This document shows positions 27,034 through 35,109 of a stretch of DNA of 64,000 nucleotides, in pieces. The DNA comes from Methylobacterium sp. W2 (GTDB taxonomy: Bacteria; Pseudomonadota; Alphaproteobacteria; Rhizobiales; Beijerinckiaceae): assembly GCF_020662345.1 (NCBI RefSeq), contig NZ_VMOA01000001.1:1-64000 (forward strand), given 5' to 3'. A program made the translations under genes and the position numbers. The notes under the pieces are model-generated. The model did not search any database. It was not told the origin of the DNA and was given only the letters and a program-made list of their open reading frames with translations. Position 1 is the stretch's first letter. Each line of letters opens with the position of its first letter.

Positions 27034-27999
27034 GTGCCCGCCACCGCCATCCGCGGAGAGGCCTCGGCCTTGCCGCCGCCCGCCTCCCATACCCTTCATG
27101 CCTCCGACCGGATCTGGCCGGAGACGAACTGCTACGTCGATCTCTGGATCGAGCTGCTGCACGGCCGGGGCCTCGTGCCGGAAGCGATGCTCGGCTTCAC
27201 CCTGCGGCAGGATTTCGAGGGCGACCAGTTCACCTTCTTCAAGCCGCCCGCCGGGGATATCGAGCGGCTCTACGGGTTGTCGATCCAGGAGCTCGCGATT
27301 TTCGAGAGCCTGGAGGCGCATGCCGGCGTCCAGGCAGCGCGCGGTTGCCCGGTGCTGGTGGAGGTGGATGCGATCCACCTGCCTGACACGGCGGGGACCA
27401 CCTATGGGCGCGAGCACGGCAAGACCACGATCGGCATTCTCGGCCTCGACGCGGGCGAGCGCGAGCTCGACTACCTCCACAATGCCGGCCGCTTCCGGCT
27501 TGGCGGTGCCGATTACGAGGGTATTTTCGGACCCTCGACCCTGTTTCCCTATGCGGAATTCGTGAAGGAGATCGGGCCGCCGCTTCCCAACGGCGACTTG
27601 CCGCGCGCCGCCCTCGACCTGCTGCGCCATCACCGGCGCTTCGCGCCCCGCGCCAATCCCGTCCTCGCCTTTCGGGATGCCCTGGCGGCGCGGGCGGAGG
27701 TGCTGGTCCAGAACCCGCTCAGCGTCTTCCACGGCTACGCCTTCAACACGACCCGCCAGCTCGGGGCCAATTTCGAGCTTCTCGGCAGCCATCTCGCCTG
27801 GCTCGGCAGCCAAGGCGTCGCCGACATGTCGGCCAGCGCAGAGTTGGCGCAAAGGCTCGCGGCGGAGGCGAAAGCCTTCCAGTTCCAATTGGCGCGCGCT
27901 TTCGGTCGGCACAGCGCCACCGGGCTGAGCCAACGGCTCGACGGACCGGCGGCCACCTACGACGCGGTCTTCGCCGCCCTCGACCGCGCGCTGTCCTGA
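27034..27999 (+). CDS. DUF1839 family protein, possible cysteine acyltransferase
   Basis: A 321-residue soluble protein of DUF1839, a family found beside amino acid:carrier-protein ligases. The GTG start lies three bases after the ligase stop. Cys33 sits in NCYVDLW at the start of a helix. His128 lies in REHGKTTIGILGLD, and an Asp follows in ELDYLHNAG. This Cys...His...Asp layout resembles papain-like and C39/BtrH-type acyltransferases, in which a Cys takes an aminoacyl group from a carrier. I infer such a transferase role; it has not been shown as far as I know. The C-terminal half is helical and of unknown function. Confidence 0.83.
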   Translation: MPATAIRGEASALPPPASHTLHASDRIWPETNCYVDLWIELLHGRGLVPEAMLGFTLRQDFEGDQFTFFKPPAGDIERLYGLSIQELAIFESLEAHAGVQAARGCPVLVEVDAIHLPDTAGTTYGREHGKTTIGILGLDAGERELDYLHNAGRFRLGGADYEGIFGPSTLFPYAEFVKEIGPPLPNGDLPRAALDLLRHHRRFAPRANPVLAFRDALAARAEVLVQNPLSVFHGYAFNTTRQLGANFELLGSHLAWLGSQGVADMSASAELAQRLAAEAKAFQFQLARAFGRHSATGLSQRLDGPAATYDAVFAALDRALS

Positions 28000-28010
28000 G
28001 GGGGATCGCG

Positions 28011-30482
28011 GTGGCGCGTATCCTCGCCGTCGACGGCGTGCCGGCACTCAATGTCGAGGGGCCGTGGCATCTGGTGGTGACGCCTCCGGGCGCCTGTGCG
28101 ACACCCCGCGACCTGCCGGGCGAGGGCTGGATTCAGGCCCGCGTCCCCGGCACGGCGGCGGCTTCGTTACGCGAGGCCGGGCTCTGGTCCGAGGCGGCGC
28201 CGACGCCGCTCCACGAATCCGACATCTGGTATCGGGCCACCCTCTCCGGCACCGGCCGCGAGCGCCTGCGCTTCGAGGGGCTGGCGACCATCGCGGAGAT
28301 CTGGATCGACGGGGTACTCGCCGGTACCAGCCGCTCGATGCTCCTGGCCCAGGAGGTCGAGGCGGATCTCTCCGGCGAGACCGAGATCGCCCTCTGCTTC
28401 CGCTCGCTTTCGGCCGAATTGGCGCGCCCGCACAAGCGTGGTCGCTGGCGACCGCTCCTAGCGACGCCGGGTTCGCTGCGCCATATCCGCACCAGCCTGC
28501 TCGGTTTCATGCCGGGCTGGTGCCCGTCCATCGACAGCGTCGGCCCCTATCGCCCCGTAACGCGCAAAGGTCTTCGCGGGGACGACGTGGATATCGCGTC
28601 CGTCGATCTGCGCACGGCCCTCAATGGCGGGACGGGACGCCTCACCGTGCGGATCGAACTCGACGGCGTGGCGGAGGGACCGGCGTTCCTGATCTGCGAC
28701 GGCCGTGAGGTCGCCCTTCGCCAGGTCGCCCCCGGAGGGTTCGAGGGCGAACTCCTGCTGCCGGACATCGCCCCGTGGTGGCCCCACACCCATGGCGAGC
28801 CGAGGCTCCATGCCGTGGAAGCGGATATCGCGGGCAGGCGCCTCGATCTCGGCCGGGTCGGCTTTCGCACCCTCGCCTTGACCCGCCCGTTCGAGGAGGG
28901 GCTGGGCCTCGCGATCAACGGCGTCCCGGTCTTCTGCCGTGGAGCCTGCTGGACCCCGCCCGACCTCGTCGGTCTGCCCGGCGACCGCGACAGCTATCGG
29001 CCCCTCCTCGATCTGGCGCGGGAGGCCGGCATGAACATGCTGCGCGTCCCCGGAATCACGCTCTACGAAGCTTCAGCTTTCCACGATCTCTGCGACGAAC
29101 TCGGCATCCTGGTCTGGCAGGATCTGATGCTCGCCAATTTCGACTATCCCACCGACGATCCCGGCTTTTGCGCGGCGCTCGTCGAGGAGATCACCCAGTT
29201 CCTCGACCGCACCCAGACCTCGCCCTCGCTCTGCGTGCTGTCGGGCGGCAGCGAGGTCTGGCAGCAGGCGGCGATGCTCGGTTTCCCGCGTGAGGTCTGG
29301 GCTGGCAGCTTCGCCGCCGAGGTGCTTCCCGATCTGGTGGCCAGGGCTCGGCCCGACCTCGTCGTCGTGCCGAACTCGCCCTCGGGCGGCGATCTTCCCT
29401 TCTCCACCAGCGCCGGGGTGACCCATTATTACGGCGTCGGCGCCTATCGCAGGCCCTTCGAGGATGCGCGCCTCGCCGAGGTCGGGTTCGCCTCCGAATG
29501 CCTCGCCTTCGCCAACGTTCCGGACGCCACGACCCTCGCCGAATGCGGCCTCACCGATCCGACGTCACCGCACTGGCCGGTCGGCATCCCCCGCGACCGG
29601 GGCGCGGATTGGGATTTCGAGGGCGTGCGCGATCATTATGTGGCGACGCTGTTCGGTGCCGATCCCGAGCGCCTGCGCCGGGAGAATCCCGAGCGCTACC
29701 TCGCGCTTGGCCGCGCGGCGAGCGGCGTCTGCATGGAGGCAGTGTTCGCCGAATGGCGCCGGGCGCGCTCGCCCAATGCCGGCGGGCTGGTCTGGTTTTT
29801 TCGCGATCTCGCGCCGGGGCCGGGATGGGGCGTCGTCGACTGTCTCGGGCGTCCGAAACCCGCCTGGTACGCCCTCAAGCGCGCGTTCCGGCCGGTCCAG
29901 GTCACCCTGTCCGACGAGGGGCTGAACGGGCTGCATGCCCATGTCCACAACGAGACGGCGCAGCGGCTCGACGCCACGCTTCGACTCGCGTTCACCGATG
30001 CGGACGGTCGCGTGGTCATCGGGGCCGAGCGCGCGATCGAGGTCGGTCCGCGCAGCTCCGCATCATGGTCCTCGGCGGAACTGCTGGGGCGCTTCTTCGA
30101 CGCGACCCATGCCTACCGGTTCGGACCGCCGGCCCACCGCCTCGGCCATGCGAGCCTCATCAAGGCCGGCACGGGCGAGGTGATCGCCGAAGCGTTTCAC
30201 TATCCGCAGGGGCGGGATCCGGAGCCGCGGGAACTCGGGCTTTCGGCCGAACTGATGCGAAATGGAACCGGCTGGGCGCTCCGGATCGCCACCGGGCGGC
30301 ACGCCCTCGGCGTTCGGATCGAGATCAGCACCGGCCGGCCCTCGGACAATTGGTTTTCGCTGGCACCCGGAGCGACACGGATCGTACCGCTATTCGGAAC
30401 CGTTCAGACGGGCGACACGCCAACGGGCCATGTCGGCGCCCTCAACGGCATCGCAATCGCGAGGTTCGGTCGTGGCGATTGA
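28011..30482 (+). CDS. Glycoside hydrolase family 2 protein (beta-mannosidase-like)
   Basis: An 823-residue, signal-peptide-free protein with the GH2 layout. A sugar-binding jelly-roll (about 15-170, LRFEGLATIAEIWIDGVLAG) is followed by an immunoglobulin-like domain (180-290). A TIM barrel (about 300-590) comes next, with FCRGACWTPPD and GMNMLRVPGITLYE, then C-terminal beta domains. The acid/base region reads SGGSEV (Glu415) where the family usually has GGNNE or GNNE; the nucleophile candidate is Glu490 in LAEVGFASE. Both glutamates survive, but the Asn before the acid/base is Ser, so specificity is probably altered. GTG 28011 has a GAGGGGGA ribosome site. The stop lies inside the next gene. 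Confidence 0.86.
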   Translation: MARILAVDGVPALNVEGPWHLVVTPPGACATPRDLPGEGWIQARVPGTAAASLREAGLWSEAAPTPLHESDIWYRATLSGTGRERLRFEGLATIAEIWIDGVLAGTSRSMLLAQEVEADLSGETEIALCFRSLSAELARPHKRGRWRPLLATPGSLRHIRTSLLGFMPGWCPSIDSVGPYRPVTRKGLRGDDVDIASVDLRTALNGGTGRLTVRIELDGVAEGPAFLICDGREVALRQVAPGGFEGELLLPDIAPWWPHTHGEPRLHAVEADIAGRRLDLGRVGFRTLALTRPFEEGLGLAINGVPVFCRGACWTPPDLVGLPGDRDSYRPLLDLAREAGMNMLRVPGITLYEASAFHDLCDELGILVWQDLMLANFDYPTDDPGFCAALVEEITQFLDRTQTSPSLCVLSGGSEVWQQAAMLGFPREVWAGSFAAEVLPDLVARARPDLVVVPNSPSGGDLPFSTSAGVTHYYGVGAYRRPFEDARLAEVGFASECLAFANVPDATTLAECGLTDPTSPHWPVGIPRDRGADWDFEGVRDHYVATLFGADPERLRRENPERYLALGRAASGVCMEAVFAEWRRARSPNAGGLVWFFRDLAPGPGWGVVDCLGRPKPAWYALKRAFRPVQVTLSDEGLNGLHAHVHNETAQRLDATLRLAFTDADGRVVIGAERAIEVGPRSSASWSSAELLGRFFDATHAYRFGPPAHRLGHASLIKAGTGEVIAEAFHYPQGRDPEPRELGLSAELMRNGTGWALRIATGRHALGVRIEISTGRPSDNWFSLAPGATRIVPLFGTVQTGDTPTGHVGALNGIAIARFGRGD

Positions 30483-32199
30483 GACTTCCCAACCATACGG
30501 GGACGCCGCCTCGACCCTGCCGCTGAGCCCCGTCTCTTTCGACGGCCTGTTCGGCTGGTTCAGCCCGGGGCTCTCGCGCCGCGGAATCGTCCTGTGCGGC
30601 ACTCATGGCTACGAGCAGCTCTCGGCGCATCGCCCCTGGCGCGGCCTCGCCGAGGGGATCGCCGCCACAGGCTGCGTGACCCTCAGCATCGATTATCCCG
30701 GCACCGGCGATTCCGGCGATGCGGGCGCCGACAGCGTCGAGGCTTGGCTCGGGGCGGTGCGCCGGGCCATCCGCTACCTCCGGGAGGTCGCGGGGGTGGA
30801 GGAGATCGTCCTCGTCGGCCTGCGCCTCGGTGGAACCCTCGCGGCTCTGGCGGCAGAGGGCGAGCGCGTCGACCGGCTTATCCTGCTGGCGCCCTTCGCG
30901 ACCGGGCGCGCCTATCTGCGCGAAATGAAGATGCAGTCGCGCACCATCGGGCGCCTGCCGGACGGATCGCCCCTGCCGCAGGAGGAGGGCTGCCTCACCG
31001 TCGGCGGCTTCCACATCGGTCCAGCTCTGGCTGCCGAACTGTCCGTCATCGATCTCGCCAAGGCGGAGCGGGCACCGGCTCCCGACATCCTCCTCGTCGG
31101 GGCGGAAGCCGGCGGGCTCGGTCCCCGTTACGCCGCGCTGGGGGCGCGGGTGACCACGCGGCCCTTTCCCGGCCTCGCCGCCCTCGTCGCCAACCCGCTC
31201 TATGCCGAGACGCCGGACGAGGCCTTCTCGGCGGTGATCGCCCTCGTCGCCGAAGGCGCTCAGCCCCGTCCGATCCCGGCCGCTGCGCGCATGTTGCTCC
31301 CGGTCGATCCGATCCAGGGGGAACGCTGGCGCGAGGAGCCCTCGCGGTTCGGCCCGACGCTGTTCGGCATCCTGTGCCATCCGTGCGAGATGGCACCGGC
31401 GCGGCCGATGCTGCTCTTCGTCAATGCCGGCACCAACGTGCATTCCGGCTGGGGCCGGCAGACGACCACTCTCGCACGATATCTTGCCGTCCAGGGCTAC
31501 CTGTCCCTGCGCATGGACCTGCGTGGCATCGGTGACAGTCCGGCCCGGCCCGGCGGCGCCTCTCCGCTCTACAGCCTCGATGCCCTCGACGACCTGCGCG
31601 CCGCCCTCGACCATCTCGACACCGTCCGCTCCGGGCCGGTCGTCATCGTCGGCTCCTGTAGCGGGGCCTATCTCGCCTTCCAGGCCCTTTGCCGCGAGGA
31701 CCGGCTGAGGGGCGCCATGCTGGTCAACCCCTATTGCTTCGACTGGAACCCGGCCGACGATGTCGACCGCGTCATCCGCAACGTGTTTCGGAACGCCTCG
31801 ACCTATGCCGGCCTGCTGAAGCAGGGAGCTGCATGGCGACGCCTCGCGCGCGGCGAGATCCGCGTCGGCGCCATTGCGCGAGCGATTGCCCGGGCCGCCA
31901 TCGGGCGGGTGGGGAAGCGGCTCGCCATCCTGCTCCGGCCCCGCCCCGCCGGCGGAACGGTGGCGCAGCGTATCGCCGCCCTGCGCCGACGCGGTGCCCA
32001 TCTCGAACTCGTCTACAGCGCGGGCGATCGCGGCTTCGCCGCCCTGCACGACGCGCTCGGCCGCTCCCCCGAGAGGATTGCCCGCCGCCTCGGCGGCCCG
32101 GTGACGATCATCGACGGGGCGGATCACGACCTCAGCCCGGTCGCGGCCCAGGCGCGGATGACGGAGGTGCTGAAGCGACTGCTCGCGCAGGTAGGCTGA
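30472..32199 (+). CDS. Tandem alpha/beta-hydrolase protein with variant nucleophiles
   Basis: The 575-residue protein contains two alpha/beta-hydrolase-like halves. The first (about 1-265) has LSIDYPGTGDSGD and the elbow GLRLGG, where the nucleophile position holds Arg118 instead of Ser. The second (about 300-575) has MDLRGIGDSPARPG and the elbow GSCSGA with Cys396 at the nucleophile position, and a late GADHDLSP supplies a His. The second half could act as a cysteine hydrolase or acyltransferase, and the first looks inactive. Similar proteins occur with exosortase and carrier-protein clusters. The GTG start at 30472 overlaps the GH2 gene by 11 bases. This is the last gene of the unit. Confidence 0.82.
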   Translation: MAIETSQPYGDAASTLPLSPVSFDGLFGWFSPGLSRRGIVLCGTHGYEQLSAHRPWRGLAEGIAATGCVTLSIDYPGTGDSGDAGADSVEAWLGAVRRAIRYLREVAGVEEIVLVGLRLGGTLAALAAEGERVDRLILLAPFATGRAYLREMKMQSRTIGRLPDGSPLPQEEGCLTVGGFHIGPALAAELSVIDLAKAERAPAPDILLVGAEAGGLGPRYAALGARVTTRPFPGLAALVANPLYAETPDEAFSAVIALVAEGAQPRPIPAAARMLLPVDPIQGERWREEPSRFGPTLFGILCHPCEMAPARPMLLFVNAGTNVHSGWGRQTTTLARYLAVQGYLSLRMDLRGIGDSPARPGGASPLYSLDALDDLRAALDHLDTVRSGPVVIVGSCSGAYLAFQALCREDRLRGAMLVNPYCFDWNPADDVDRVIRNVFRNASTYAGLLKQGAAWRRLARGEIRVGAIARAIARAAIGRVGKRLAILLRPRPAGGTVAQRIAALRRRGAHLELVYSAGDRGFAALHDALGRSPERIARRLGGPVTIIDGADHDLSPVAAQARMTEVLKRLLAQVG

Positions 32200-32260
32200 A
32201 GCCCGTTTCCCCGCGCGCCTCCGCGACGGGTAGGATGCACGGAGCCGAAGGAGCCTCATC

Positions 32261-33181
32261 GTGACCTTGCCCGATCCGACCCACTCCTCCGTGGTCCGCG
32301 ACCGCGCCCGCGGTGCTTTCCTCGGCCTCGCGGTCGGTGACGCCCTCGGCACGAGTCTCGAATTCAGCCGCCGGGATACGCTTTCCCACCACACCGAGAT
32401 GACCGGCGGCGGCCCGTTCGATCTCCAGCCCGGTCAATGGACCGACGATACCAGCATGGCGCTGGCCCTCGCCGAAAGCCTGCTTCAGGCCGGGCCGTTC
32501 GACCCTCACGACCTCGCCACCCGTTTCGTCGCGTGGTGGAAACAGGGCGCCTATTCCTGCACGGGCGCCTGTTTCGATATCGGCCTGACGACGCGGGACG
32601 CCCTGGCCCGGTTCGTCGAGACCGGCCGAGCCGAGTCCGGCTCCACCGATCCGGACACCGCCGGCAACGGTTCTCTGATGCGGCTCGCCCCCGTCGCCCT
32701 TGCCACCCTGCACGATCCCCGCGAGGCCGAGCGGATCGCCGAGGCGCAGAGCCGGACCACGCACGGCGCGCCGGAGTCCGTCGAGGCCTGCACCTATGTC
32801 GTTCAGCTCCTGCGCCAGGCGATTCTCGGTGAGGCGGACGTTCTGCAGCCACGCGCAGCAAGCTGCGCCGACTCGACGGCCGTCGAGGCGATCGCCCGTG
32901 GCTCCTGGCGTGGGAAGACACGGGCGGGGATCCGTTCGTCCGGCTACGTCATCCACACGCTGGAGGCGGCTCTCTGGGCGGTCGGCAGGACCGAGACCTT
33001 CGAGGATGCGCTCATCCTGGCCGTCAATCTGGGCGACGACGCCGATACGGTCGGTGCCGTCACCGGCCAACTCGCGGGCGCCCGCTACGGCGCCTCGGCG
33101 ATCCCCGAACGCTGGCTCCGTCCCCTTGCCTGGCGCGAGCGGATCGTCGATCTCGCCGACGCCCTGGTGGCGAAAGCCTGA
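32261..33181 (+). CDS. ADP-ribosylglycohydrolase (DraG/ARH family)
   Basis: Enzymes of this dimetal family remove ADP-ribose from proteins or small molecules. The 306-residue protein has GAFLGLAVGDALG at residues 17-29, the magnesium-binding WTDDTSMALAL, and the second metal site NLGDDADTVGAVTGQLAGA. The catalytic aspartates are all present. No ADP-ribosyltransferase gene is nearby, and DraT/nitrogenase regulation is not supported by context. It lies 61 bases after the carrier-protein operon and may belong to it loosely. Confidence 0.92.
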   Translation: MTLPDPTHSSVVRDRARGAFLGLAVGDALGTSLEFSRRDTLSHHTEMTGGGPFDLQPGQWTDDTSMALALAESLLQAGPFDPHDLATRFVAWWKQGAYSCTGACFDIGLTTRDALARFVETGRAESGSTDPDTAGNGSLMRLAPVALATLHDPREAERIAEAQSRTTHGAPESVEACTYVVQLLRQAILGEADVLQPRAASCADSTAVEAIARGSWRGKTRAGIRSSGYVIHTLEAALWAVGRTETFEDALILAVNLGDDADTVGAVTGQLAGARYGASAIPERWLRPLAWRERIVDLADALVAKA

Positions 33182-33264
33182 TCCCGGTTTGGATCGGGGC
33201 GAGCCCGACGCTTGCCTCGTGACGCGGTGTGGACGGGCGCATCGCGCGTTGCCGTCGTGACCGG

Positions 33265-33279
33265 GGTATAAAAAATACC
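33265..33279. promoter_or_regulatory. Small AT-rich palindrome ahead of the MFS gene
   Basis: GGTAT and ATACC flank a run of A in an otherwise GC-rich 152-base spacer, 54 bases before the MFS start. It could be part of a -10 region or an operator. Nothing else in the spacer is recognisable. Confidence 0.3.
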
Positions 33280-33333
33280 ACCGTGGACGCGCGCGCGAGG
33301 GCCGACCGGATCGTCCCCGTTTCGAGGGTGTGA

Positions 33334-34509
33334 ATGACCGCAGCGCCGATGGCCTTCTCGACCACGCGCCTGATCGTGATCCTGGCTGTGGCCGGCTTTG
33401 CCAGCACATTCGCCGGGCGCGCCATCGAGCCCCTTGTCGGCGTCCTCGCCCGCGATCTGCGCAGCGATCCCCATACGGTCGCCCTGCTGTCGACGGCCTT
33501 CGCGCTGCCCTACGCGCTGATCCAGCCGATCCTCGGGCCGGTGGGGGATTCGCTCGGCAAGGAGCGGGTCATCGCCGTCTGTCTCGGCATCCTCACTCTG
33601 GCACTCGCCGGATGCGCGCTCTCGGCGGATCTCACCGTGCTGTTCGGGCTCCGCGTGCTCGCGGGCGCGGCGGCGGGCGGCGTCATCCCCCTGGCGCTCG
33701 CCCTGATGGGCGACAGGATCCCGCTCGAGCGCCGGCAGGTCGCCATCGGCCGCTTCCTCGTCGCCGTCATCCTGGGGCAGTTGTCCGGCTCGACCTTCGC
33801 CGGGTTGATCGAGGCCGATGTCGGCTGGAAGGGCGTCTTCGCCATCACCTCTGCGGTGGCGGCGCTGGGCTGCGCGGCGGCGATCCTCGGCTTCGAATGG
33901 GCGGCCGGCGCGGCCCCGAAGCGCTTCGCGCTCGGCGAGGCGGTGACGCGCTACCGCACCATCGTCGCCATTCCCCGTGCGCGGGTGCTGTTCGCCGCCG
34001 TGTTCATCGAGGCGATCGCGGTCTTCGGCATCTTCCCCCATCTCGCGCCGCTCATCGAGGCGCGCGGGGAGGGTGGACCCCGCGAGGCCGGGATGGCCCT
34101 GGCGGGCTTCGCCGCCGGTGGATTGCTCTACTCGGCCTTCGTCGCACTCCTCCTGCGTTTCCTCGGGATGCGGCGGATGCTGATCGGCGGAGGCGCGATC
34201 TGTGCCGGCGCCCTGCTCGTCATTGGCAGCGCGGGAAGCTGGCAAGTGGATTGCGCGGCCCTGGTGGCGCTGGGCCTCGGCTTCTACATGCTGCACAACA
34301 CCTTCCAGGTGCAGGTGACTGAGGTCGCGCCAACGGCCCGCGCCTCGGCCGTCTCCCTCCACGCCTTCTCGTTCTTCTGCGGCCAGGCTTTGGGCGTGGC
34401 GATCCTCGGCGCCGCCCTCCAGGGCCTCGGCCAGTTCACCGCGCTCGCCGTCTGCGCGCTGGTGATCCTGGTTCTCGGCAGCCTCACCGGAAAGCTGCTC
34501 TCGCGCTGA
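33334..34509 (+). CDS. MFS transporter (12-helix drug/metabolite efflux type)
   Basis: A 391-residue major facilitator protein with about 12 hydrophobic segments. Helices 2-4 include DSLGKERVIAV (the loop 2-3 motif variant) and VLAGAAAGGVIPLALALMGDRIP, characteristic of the DHA1 drug:proton antiporter branch. No substrate can be named. ATG 33334 is used; an earlier valine codon is possible. The gene is flanked by the ADP-ribosylglycohydrolase upstream and a long non-coding AT-rich gap downstream. Confidence 0.9.
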   Translation: MTAAPMAFSTTRLIVILAVAGFASTFAGRAIEPLVGVLARDLRSDPHTVALLSTAFALPYALIQPILGPVGDSLGKERVIAVCLGILTLALAGCALSADLTVLFGLRVLAGAAAGGVIPLALALMGDRIPLERRQVAIGRFLVAVILGQLSGSTFAGLIEADVGWKGVFAITSAVAALGCAAAILGFEWAAGAAPKRFALGEAVTRYRTIVAIPRARVLFAAVFIEAIAVFGIFPHLAPLIEARGEGGPREAGMALAGFAAGGLLYSAFVALLLRFLGMRRMLIGGGAICAGALLVIGSAGSWQVDCAALVALGLGFYMLHNTFQVQVTEVAPTARASAVSLHAFSFFCGQALGVAILGAALQGLGQFTALAVCALVILVLGSLTGKLLSR

Positions 34510-35109
34510 CGATCCGCTTCACGAGGGAGCTTTCGGAACTGACCATCGTCGACACGCCGACGTGGCTAAGCAGCGTCCACTTTGTCCAGGGTAATTCGGC
34601 TACAAAAGGTTTGAGCGGGTCCGGTCCAGATTTCCCCCGCTCATCCGGCGAACCAATGGAGGGGCGCCAGGAAGGCCGCCAGTTGCCCAGCGCCGCGATG
34701 GAGCGGCTTAATCGTCCTGGCCCGAGTGGCCATTCCGCATCAGGAGCGAAGGAACGCTGGGCCCAGTCCGAAGGTCTCTTGCCTTTCGCCTCACAACTCC
34801 AGCAGTAGTATCGGTACTCCTGGGTTGTGCTGTGATGATTCGCTTTCACTTCCATCGCTGCTGCAGGCGACGGACGGAATGACCCTGCCGACTAGCTGTC
34901 GATGAGAGCGATTTGTGGGAACATGTACGGCCTAGTTAAAAAAGCTATATACTTAGAATGATGTATTGATATGCTTAATATAGATAAAATATAAAGATAT
35001 ATAGTTAAATATAGAAGTAAAATTATTCTTATATATTTTAACGGTGTTCGAGTCTGACGAATAACAAAAATAGAAATCTGCTGATTTGGAAATGGGTGGG
35101 GGAAATTCG
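34510..35109. other. Intergenic region with a sharp AT-rich block
   Basis: About 600 bases without a convincing gene. The first 390 bases have normal base composition. From about 34930 to 35090 the DNA is strongly AT-rich, unlike anything else in the window except parts near 62 kb. It immediately precedes the RTX gene and probably supplies its promoter and perhaps silencer or nucleoid-protein binding sites. Confidence 0.7.
34966..34995 (+). promoter_or_regulatory. Candidate promoter of the RTX gene
   Basis: TTGATA (34966-34971) and TATAAA (34990-34995) are spaced by 18 bases in the AT-rich block, about 115 bases before the proposed GTG start. Several other AT-rich hexamers fit nearly as well, so the exact position is uncertain. 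Confidence 0.3.

Noticed and set aside
34484..34855. Minus-strand frame of 123 codons after the MFS gene
   Set aside because: It overlaps the MFS end, has poor composition and no recognisable domain; most likely chance.
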